NCBI RefSeq assembly: GCF_005405065.1
Contig: NZ_BJDI01000013.1
Coordinates: 1 to 64,000, forward strand
Reading direction: 5' to 3'
Origin: Lactiplantibacillus nangangensis
GTDB lineage: Bacteria > Bacillota > Bacilli > Lactobacillales > Lactobacillaceae
DNA: 64,000 nt
In this document: positions 57,824-64,000 of the stretch, piece after piece
How positions within the stretch are numbered: position 1 is the stretch's first letter
Layout: every line of letters starts with the position of its first letter
Notes under the pieces: model-generated
Databases searched by the model: none
Told to the model about the DNA's origin: nothing
The model's input: only the letters and a program-made list of their open reading frames with translations
Position numbers and translations under genes: made by a program

Positions 57824-59173
57824 ATGTTAGACGTATTTAAAGAAAAATTCGCTGCGGCGGGGTTTACTGAACTCTCGCCGATTCAAACAGCGGTCGCCAC
57901 ACCAATGGCTGAAGGCACATCCGTGTTAGGCTTAGCACCAACCGGTTCGGGGAAGACCTTAGCCTTTACTTGGCCAATGCTCGAAAGTATTCGGGTCGGT
58001 GAGGGGACACAAGCCATGATTTTGGCGCCTTCACAAGAATTAGCCATGCAAACGACCAACGTGGTCCGTGATTGGGCTAAGTTGATCGATGCAAAAGTGT
58101 TAGCCATTACTGGTGGCGCTAACGTTAAACGCCAAACTGAGAAGTTGAAAAAGCATCCCGAAATTGTGGTTGGGACGCCTGGTCGAATGACGAACATGAT
58201 TGCGGATGGCAAGCTTAAACTGGGCCATTTGAAATTAATGATCGTTGATGAAGCGGATGAGTTATTGACGGATGAAACCTTGGATCAAATCCGTGAAATT
58301 TTGGATGCAACCTTTGCAGAAACGTTACAATTAGGTTTCTTCTCGGCAACAGAAACTAAAATTCTGGATGAATTACCCCGTTGGTTTGGGCAAAAAGTTG
58401 AGAAGATTGATGTGCGGGCAATTGATCAAACGCAAGGCGTTGTTCGGCATCGGACGATGGAAGTTGGCAATCGTAACCGCGTTGATTTGTTGAAGCGAAT
58501 CAGTCGGGTTGATCGATTACGGGCACTGGTTTTCTTTAACAAGATGCAAGAATTACAACACGTCTCACTCGAATTGCGTCACCAGCACGTGAGTTATGTC
58601 GCTTTAACTAGTAATCAACGGCAAGTTGAACGTGAAAAGGCCTTGCGCTTATTCCGGCAAGGTAAGGTCGAATTGTTATTGACGACTGACTTGGCTGCGC
58701 GTGGCTTAGATGTGCCAGAGTTGCCAGCAGTGATCAATTATCAGTTACCGAAAGATGTCACGACTTATATTCACCGTAGTGGTCGAACCGGTCGGATGGG
58801 CGCTGAAGGTTTAGTCTTAACACTTGGTGATGATCATGATATTCGTGACTTCAAGAAAATGATGAAGTCCACGGAATATGAAATCAAGCCAGGTTACTTG
58901 GTTGACTATAAGATTGTGGATACGAAACCGGCTAAAGTTAAGCCAACTTTGACGTTTGATCACCCAAGTAGCGTTGAAGAAGCGACGAATGGTCGTCATC
59001 GTGTCGAAGGTGCTGGGCATCCCGACACTGTCAAGCGTGGGGCGAAACCAAGTCGTGCTGTTCCCGTGAAAGCCGATACCTTCAGTGCACCGAAGAAGCA
59101 TAAAGGGCACAATAAACATTCCAAGAAAAAGGGCATGCGTAAAAAGAATCGGGATCGTTTTTCTAAATCCTAA
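57824..59173 (+). CDS. DEAD-box RNA helicase
   Basis: 449 residues. Q motif (FTELSPIQTAVATPM), Walker A APTGSGKT, DEAD box IVDEADELL, FFSATE (motif III), VINYQLPKDVTTYIHRSGRTGR (motif VI). The C-terminal tail is strongly basic (KKHKGHNKHSKKKGMRKKNRDR), suited to RNA binding. Resembles Firmicute CshB/YfmL-type helicases involved in ribosome assembly or cold growth; the exact subtype is not certain. Confidence 0.88.
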   Translation: MLDVFKEKFAAAGFTELSPIQTAVATPMAEGTSVLGLAPTGSGKTLAFTWPMLESIRVGEGTQAMILAPSQELAMQTTNVVRDWAKLIDAKVLAITGGANVKRQTEKLKKHPEIVVGTPGRMTNMIADGKLKLGHLKLMIVDEADELLTDETLDQIREILDATFAETLQLGFFSATETKILDELPRWFGQKVEKIDVRAIDQTQGVVRHRTMEVGNRNRVDLLKRISRVDRLRALVFFNKMQELQHVSLELRHQHVSYVALTSNQRQVEREKALRLFRQGKVELLLTTDLAARGLDVPELPAVINYQLPKDVTTYIHRSGRTGRMGAEGLVLTLGDDHDIRDFKKMMKSTEYEIKPGYLVDYKIVDTKPAKVKPTLTFDHPSSVEEATNGRHRVEGAGHPDTVKRGAKPSRAVPVKADTFSAPKKHKGHNKHSKKKGMRKKNRDRFSKS

Positions 59174-59220
59174 TTGAAAAATTTTTCAATCCGTGAGATG
59201 ATATTTTACGGATTGAGTTT

Positions 59221-59293
59221 GGCCCCATAGCACAACTGGATAGGGCACCCGCCTCCTAAGCGGTTGATTCCGGTTCAAGTCCGGATGGGGTCA
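59221..59293 (+). tRNA. tRNA-Arg (anticodon CCU)
   Basis: 73-nt cloverleaf: acceptor GGCCCCA / TGGGGTC with discriminator A, D arm GCAC..GGGC, anticodon loop CTCCTAA (anticodon CCT, reading AGG), T arm TCCGG TTCAAGT CCGGA. CCA is not encoded. Two non-canonical pairs are apparent, A12/G23 in the D stem and C27/U43 at the base of the anticodon stem. Confidence 0.88.
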
Positions 59294-59310
59294 TCGAGTG
59301 GTTTACAAAA

Positions 59311-59356
59311 TCGCGACACAGCAACTTTTGATAGCTGCTGTGTCGCGACTTTTTTT
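59311..59356 (+). terminator. Terminator of the tRNA-Arg gene
   Basis: TCGCGACACAGCA / TGCTGTGTCGCGA, 13-bp perfect stem, then CTTTTTTT. Confidence 0.9.
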
Positions 59357-59500
59357 ATAGTGTGTTTTTAGAAAAGTTATCTTCGTGTCTTGTTGGAATT
59401 TAGGTTATACTTTAAAAGTAGTCATGAGTTACAGAGGCAAGTTAATGTAAAACAGCTGGTTCTCGAAAATTGGATGCCGTCATATCAACGTTTTCTTAGT
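59357..59500 (+). promoter_or_regulatory. Presumed CRISPR leader
   Basis: About 144 nt, AT-rich and gene-free, between the tRNA terminator and the first repeat. The array degenerates at its far end, so new spacers should enter here. A TATACT box near 59408 may be part of the array promoter. Confidence 0.55.
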
Positions 59501-62093
59501 GTATTCCCCGTGCATACGGGGGTGATCCTATTGGAGGATTGAACATGTTTGAAGATTATTTGTATTCCCCGTGCATACGGGGGTGATCCTAATACTAATA
59601 AGAACGATATTAGCCAGCTAAAGTATTCCCCGTGCATACGGGGGTGATCCCACTGTTTAAAATGTCACCAAAGAAGCCAGTACGTATTCCCCGTGCATAC
59701 GGGGGTGATCCTAGCAAGAGCAAATAAGGCAATTGCCAGCGCAAGTATTCCCCGTGCATACGGGGGTGATCCTACTTCCAACGCTTGTCATTACTTTTAG
59801 ATGTGGTATTCCCCGTGCATACGGGGGTGATCCTTAACCAGCCGGACGCTTTAAAGCTTTTCATCAGTATTCCCCGTGCATACGGGGGTGATCCTCCAGG
59901 TACTCGCCCATAGCCAGCAAACGATCCGTATTCCCCGTGCATACGGGGGTGATCCCCCCCGGACTAAGCTTGGGATAATCAGTTGACCGTATTCCCCGTG
60001 CATACGGGGGTGATCCTATTTGAACCATTATGCTGTCCCCTTTGCTGATGTATTCCCCGTGCATACGGGGGTGATCCTAGTTGACTGTGTAAAAAGTTCA
60101 ATAGACTATAAGTATTCCCCGTGCATACGGGGGTGATCCTCCTCAACGCCATTCTTTTGGGCGTATCGGGTTGTATTCCCCGTGCATACGGGGGTGATCC
60201 TAATTGGCATATTTTAGACTAAAATCGGTAAAAGTATTCCCCGTGCATACGGGGGTGATCCTTGTTGGTGAAGCGGCGCGGGTAGTGATGTCAAGTATTC
60301 CCCGTGCATACGGGGGTGATCCTTCAGGGATTCGTTTCCCAAAATGGTTAGCAAAGTATTCCCCGTGCATACGGGGGTGATCCTTATTTTCAGTTAAATT
60401 GTTAAAATTATTTAAGGTATTCCCCGTGCATACGGGGGTGATCCCGTGTAAGGCTTATAGCTATAATACATAGGGGTGGTATTCCCCGTGCATACGGGGG
60501 TGATCCTATTAATATTTACGTCCGCGCCGACCAACCCGGGTATTCCCCGTGCATACGGGGGTGATCCTGTTTGGCGCGACTGCCTATCGGAAGTGTGAGT
60601 GTATTCCCCGTGCATACGGGGGTGATCCTTTTTTTCGACTGGAAGTCTTTTATCGAAAAGTGTATTCCCCGTGCATACGGGGGTGATCCCACATCCTGCG
60701 TAATGGTGAGCTCATCATCTTTGTATTCCCCGTGCATACGGGGGTGATCCTCATGGTCGCGTCTTGACAAGTAAATAATTGATGTATTCCCCGTGCATAC
60801 GGGGGTGATCCTTTGTCCTAGCATTTGTTAACCTCCAATTGTTTGTATTCCCCGTGCATACGGGGGTGATCCCATGATTGGACGGCATTAATGATTACAG
60901 ATATTGTATTCCCCGTGCATACGGGGGTGATCCCAGGGGGGTGGAACGTACACAATATCCAAGGAAATATTCCCCGTGCATACGGGGGTGATCCTAGCCC
61001 CGGCAGCCTGCCCAGTGGCACCGAATAGTATTCCCCGTGCATACGGGGGTGATCCTATGAGGTTGTTTTTGGACTAAAGGTGATTAAAGTATTCCCCGTG
61101 CATACGGGGGTGATCCCGTGATCTAGCCACGTCTTAGCCCAGCCGACACGTATTCCCCGTGCATACGGGGGTGATCCTATGTTAGTGGCTACTATCATTA
61201 AGAATGGTGAGTATTCCCCGTGCATACGGGGGTGATCCTGATGGTGCTTCACACCAAAATCCTTAAACATCGTATTCCCCGTGCATACGGGGGTGATCCT
61301 AGATTTATCACAAACCGATAACCCATATTATTGTATTCCCCGTGCATACGGGGGTGATCCCAAGAAAGCACCAAGTGATCTAAGTGTTGATGTGTATTCC
61401 CCGTGCATACGGGGGTGATCCCCAATTCGTGCCGTTGCCTGACTTAATTAATTTGTATTCCCCGTGCATACGGGGGTGATCCTAGATGCGTAACGTCGGC
61501 ACTTGTCCCTGTCAGGTATTCCCCGTGCATACGGGGGTGATCCCTAACTTCGAATTCGCAAGGATATCGGCCGTGTGTATTCCCCGTGCATACGGGGGTG
61601 ATCCTCCAAGTCGCTATTTTGGCATGATTGCTGAAGAGTATTCCCCGTGCATACGGGGGTGATCCTATAAATGGACGGAAGCAATGAGATAGAAAGGCGG
61701 TATTCCCCGTGCATACGGGGGTGATCCCGGCCGCAAGGCTTCACCGAGCAGACTCATATAGTATTCCCCGTGCATACGGGGGTGATCCTTAAAGCGATTG
61801 GACCAGCGCATTTTAGCGTATGTATTCCCCGTGCATACGGGGGTGATCCTACATTTATCGCGCCACCCGTGGCAATGGGAAAGTATTCCCCGTGCATACG
61901 GGGGTGATCCCTTATCAGGGTCGTCACGGCTAAACTTAAAGATGTATTCCCCGTGCATACGGGGGTGATCCTTTCAATACGACGATGAAATTAGAAAAGT
62001 TATTGTATTCCCCGTGCATATGGGGGTGATCCTTCGTCAGGGTCTGCTTTCGCTTTCCGTTCCATGTATTCCCTGTGTATACGGGGTTGACTC
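59501..62093 (+). CRISPR. Type I-E CRISPR array, 43 repeats and 42 spacers
   Basis: A 28-nt repeat, starting GTATTCCCC, with palindrome CCCCGT GCAT ACGGGG and ending GGTGATCC, recurs 43 times. Thirty-nine spacers are 33 nt and three (numbers 10, 16 and 36) are 34 nt. Variants: repeat 25 begins with A (60967), repeat 42 has C17T (62021), and repeat 43 (62066-62093) carries five changes, marking the leader-distal end. The repeat resembles lactobacillal type I-E (Cas6e-processed) repeats. No cas gene lies in the window. I found no duplicated spacer by eye. Confidence 0.97.
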
Positions 62094-62131
62094 TTTTTAA
62101 TCCAGAGAACTTATTAGAAATAGTTATATTT

Positions 62132-62183
62132 GAAAATGAGCCTCTAATGTTGGACAACAATCCAACGTTGGCGGCTCATTTTC
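62132..62183. terminator. Large hairpin between CRISPR array and usp gene
   Basis: GAAAATGAGCC and GGCTCATTTTC close a long stem with inner GTTGGA / TCCAAC. Probably ends the usp transcript, and perhaps the array transcript, though U-runs are poor. Confidence 0.55.
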
Positions 62184-62206
62184 GACTAACTAAAGGCGTT
62201 TATTTA

Positions 62207-62647
62207 TTAACGAATCACAATCACGTTACAAGGTGCATGATCAACAACATAGCTGGTCGTTGAACCGACGGCTACTCGGTTTGGCGAGTCTTTACCAGTT
62301 GCCCCAAGGACAATCAAATCAATTTCAGGATGTTGTTTGGCAAAAGCTTCAATAAGTCGTTTGGGATTACCGTAAGCTACTTCGGTTTTGAAATGGGTCA
62401 CGGTAGTAGTCTGGACGAATTGGCGACGGTCTGCCATGTCAGCTTCAGCGTGGGCGGCTTCAGCATCCAGTAGTTCGTGCAACACTGGATCTAGTGCGGG
62501 TGCATGGTAAGCACTGTCGTCGACGACATACAGCGCGGTCAAATTAGCTTGATGGCGTTGTGCAATATTGACGGCTTCATTAAAGGCTGCTTGTGCCGCG
62601 GCCGAACTATCTACGGGCGCTAGGATGTGCTGGTAAGTATTTGGCAT
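62207..62647 (-). CDS. Universal stress protein (UspA family)
   Basis: 146 residues. Begins MPNTYQHILAPVDSS; ATP-binding motif GATGKDSPNRVAVGST (G-2x-G-9x-G-S) near residue 118 and the final strand CNVIVIR are intact. ATG 62647 follows GGAGGTGG; the upstream ATG at 62662 overlaps that site. Converges on the CRISPR array. Small ATP-binding stress proteins of this kind are numerous in lactobacilli; specific role unknown. Confidence 0.88.
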   Translation of the reverse strand: MPNTYQHILAPVDSSAAAQAAFNEAVNIAQRHQANLTALYVVDDSAYHAPALDPVLHELLDAEAAHAEADMADRRQFVQTTTVTHFKTEVAYGNPKRLIEAFAKQHPEIDLIVLGATGKDSPNRVAVGSTTSYVVDHAPCNVIVIR

Positions 62648-62784
62648 ATTGACCACCTCCATTAAGTTGGTCTAATCATAACGGATTCCGGCACGTTAAG
62701 GAAGCGAAATGCATCTTTAAGGTAGGTCTGATGGCCGGATGATAGTTGAGCGTGTATATTATAAGTAATATTGAGCGTGAGAGG

Positions 62785-64000
62785 ATGAGTATCATCAAAA
62801 AAGTGGCGCAGACGTTGTTATCTTGGGAGGATTGGCTAAATAAACGACGCTATTATCACGCGTTACGCGAGACATTGACGCTGCTGTTTCCATTTGTCCT
62901 AATTGGGGCGTTTATTAGTGTTTTCAACCAAGCCTGTTTCCAGAAAAATGGCTTTCTGAATCAAATTTATCGTTTAAGCCACTGGGTACCGGGATTTTCA
63001 CAATTTGGCATTTATACGGGAATGCTTAGTCAAACGGTCAACGGTGTGATTGCGGTGGTGGCTGCGTTTGCTGCAGCTAACTTTGCGGTGCGCGCATCAC
63101 GCCGCGATAATTTGCTAGCTGGGTTAACCGCGGCACTTAGCTTTTGTCTACTGAATTTTGACTATCGGAACACTGCGAAGATGGGGCAGGTGACGGCATC
63201 TCAATTTTTAACGCCTAACTTAGGATCACAGGGGATCTTTCTTGCTTTGCTAGTAGGTCTCATCACCGGCTGGTTGTTCAATCATTTGGCGACTAAACCA
63301 CACAATCATCAATTGATCGAGACGCAGCATCACTTACTGAGTCGGGCAAAGGATAATTGGCTGCCAATTGCGGTGACGCTGGTCTTATTTAGCCTAATCA
63401 GTTATGGTGTGAGCTTTATGAGTAAAAATGGACTCAATGGGTTGTTTTACCTCGTCTTTCAGTTGCCATTTTCAAATCTCAGTGGGGTGTTAATTCCAAT
63501 TTTTAGTGCCACGCTGCTAAGTAACCTTTTCTGGGTGATCGGTATTATTGGACCGATTGATTTTAGTGGCAATAGTTCAGTCAGCACGGTTCAAAATTTA
63601 GAGTATGCTTTGCAACATGGTTCCGCTTGGGGCGCACCAAATCCGATTACCTTGCACACGGTCTTTGACAGTTTTGCCAATGTCGGTGGGCCGGGAATGA
63701 CGTTGGCGCTAGTTATTGCGATTCTCTGGCGCTCGCGCAATCAAGACTTACGAACGGTCGCTAAAGCGAGCTGGTTCCCCAGTTTATTTAATTTTAACCA
63801 GCCGTTGCTAGTGGGGTTACCAATTATGTTTAGTCCAATTTTGGCCATCCCATTCCTATTGGCACCGTTAGCGAGCCTGATTATCACTTGGACGGCGCTA
63901 AAACTACAATTGATGCCCCCAGTTGTTTATCCGGTTAGCCGGACGATGCCTGGATTTTTAATCGGCTGGCTGGGTACCGGTGGTGACTGGCGGGCGTTGT
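62785..64000 (+). CDS. Orphan PTS EIIC component, 3' end outside window
   Basis: 405 codons are visible and the frame is still open at the window edge. Same fold and landmarks as the EIIC at 49195: LRETLTLLFPFVLIGAF near residue 32, HWVPGFSQFG, SWFPSLFNFNQPLLVGLPIM near 330 and PVVYPVSRTMPGF near 377. The start is uncertain: AGAGG directly abuts ATG 62785. No EIIA or EIIB in view. Confidence 0.75.
   Translation, partial: MSIIKKVAQTLLSWEDWLNKRRYYHALRETLTLLFPFVLIGAFISVFNQACFQKNGFLNQIYRLSHWVPGFSQFGIYTGMLSQTVNGVIAVVAAFAAANFAVRASRRDNLLAGLTAALSFCLLNFDYRNTAKMGQVTASQFLTPNLGSQGIFLALLVGLITGWLFNHLATKPHNHQLIETQHHLLSRAKDNWLPIAVTLVLFSLISYGVSFMSKNGLNGLFYLVFQLPFSNLSGVLIPIFSATLLSNLFWVIGIIGPIDFSGNSSVSTVQNLEYALQHGSAWGAPNPITLHTVFDSFANVGGPGMTLALVIAILWRSRNQDLRTVAKASWFPSLFNFNQPLLVGLPIMFSPILAIPFLLAPLASLIITWTALKLQLMPPVVYPVSRTMPGFLIGWLGTGGDWRAL

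Noticed and set aside
59186-59218. Hairpin CAATCCGT / ACGGATTG as terminator of the DEAD-box gene
   Set aside because: The stem is plausible but only a short T-run follows and it directly abuts the tRNA; not convincing enough to list.
59529-62065. Self-targeting spacers against genes in this window
   Set aside because: I saw no match by eye; a proper alignment of the 42 spacers would be needed to exclude it.
59864-62160. Several minus-strand open frames of 66-102 codons with repeated MHGEY, GSPPYARGI and ITPVCTGNT peptides
   Set aside because: They are translations of the CRISPR repeats in three frames, a well-known annotation artefact; no ribosome sites.

Overview
The window looks like chromosome of a lactic acid bacterium of the Lactiplantibacillus plantarum group (plantarum, pentosus or paraplantarum). 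The pointers are moderate G+C, strong AGGAGG-type ribosome sites, an LPQ-type sortase signal, a malolactic cluster (mleR, mleS, mleP), an mtsCBA manganese transporter, cydABCD with only a prenyl synthase plus MenA for menaquinone, and the order pcrA, ligA, camS, gatCAB, dagK, rlmD. The species call rests on gene content and remembered synteny, not on a search.

Layout. 1-1.5 kb: 3' end of a large Cna_B-repeat surface protein. 2-5 kb: manganese ABC transporter. 5-12.5 kb: small unknown genes, malolactic regulator, enzyme and transporter, an amino-acid permease and an ECF S-component. 13.4-19.4 kb: cytochrome bd oxidase and its CydCD exporter. 20-24.5 kb: SWIM protein, polyprenyl diphosphate synthase divergent from MenA. 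24.5-28.8 kb: oxidoreductase, GH73 hydrolase, xpt, DUF2179 protein and a strongly diverged PurK-like protein. 28.8-30.3 kb: 1.5 kb without genes, filled with structured repeats. 30.3-41.8 kb: core housekeeping run. 42-48 kb: efflux pump plus DUF4811 with TetR, XRE-TPR regulator, quinone-oxidoreductase-like gene, PadR with a DUF4097 protein. 49-59 kb: orphan PTS EIIC with DUF915 hydrolase, gluconokinase and RpiR regulator, a GH25-like protein lacking its catalytic acids, a GNAT toxin-antitoxin-like pair, a second Gfo/Idh protein and a DEAD-box helicase. 59.2-62.1 kb: tRNA-Arg followed by a 43-repeat type I-E CRISPR array with no cas gene in the window. 62.2-64 kb: universal stress protein and the start of a second orphan EIIC.

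Working together: CydABCD, the prenyl synthase and MenA would form a short respiratory chain if haem and a naphthoate quinone precursor come from outside; MleS and MleP give malolactic deacidification under MleR; GatCAB makes Gln-tRNA(Gln) and/or Asn-tRNA(Asn).

The most unusual content is between genes. Nine copies of a branched palindromic element (here BE1 to BE9) share one hairpin-loop consensus while their stems change by compensating substitutions. A second, unrelated 117-nt structured family (D1 to D3) occurs three times. BE8 abuts a truncated RelE/ParE-like toxin fragment, hinting that these elements insert.
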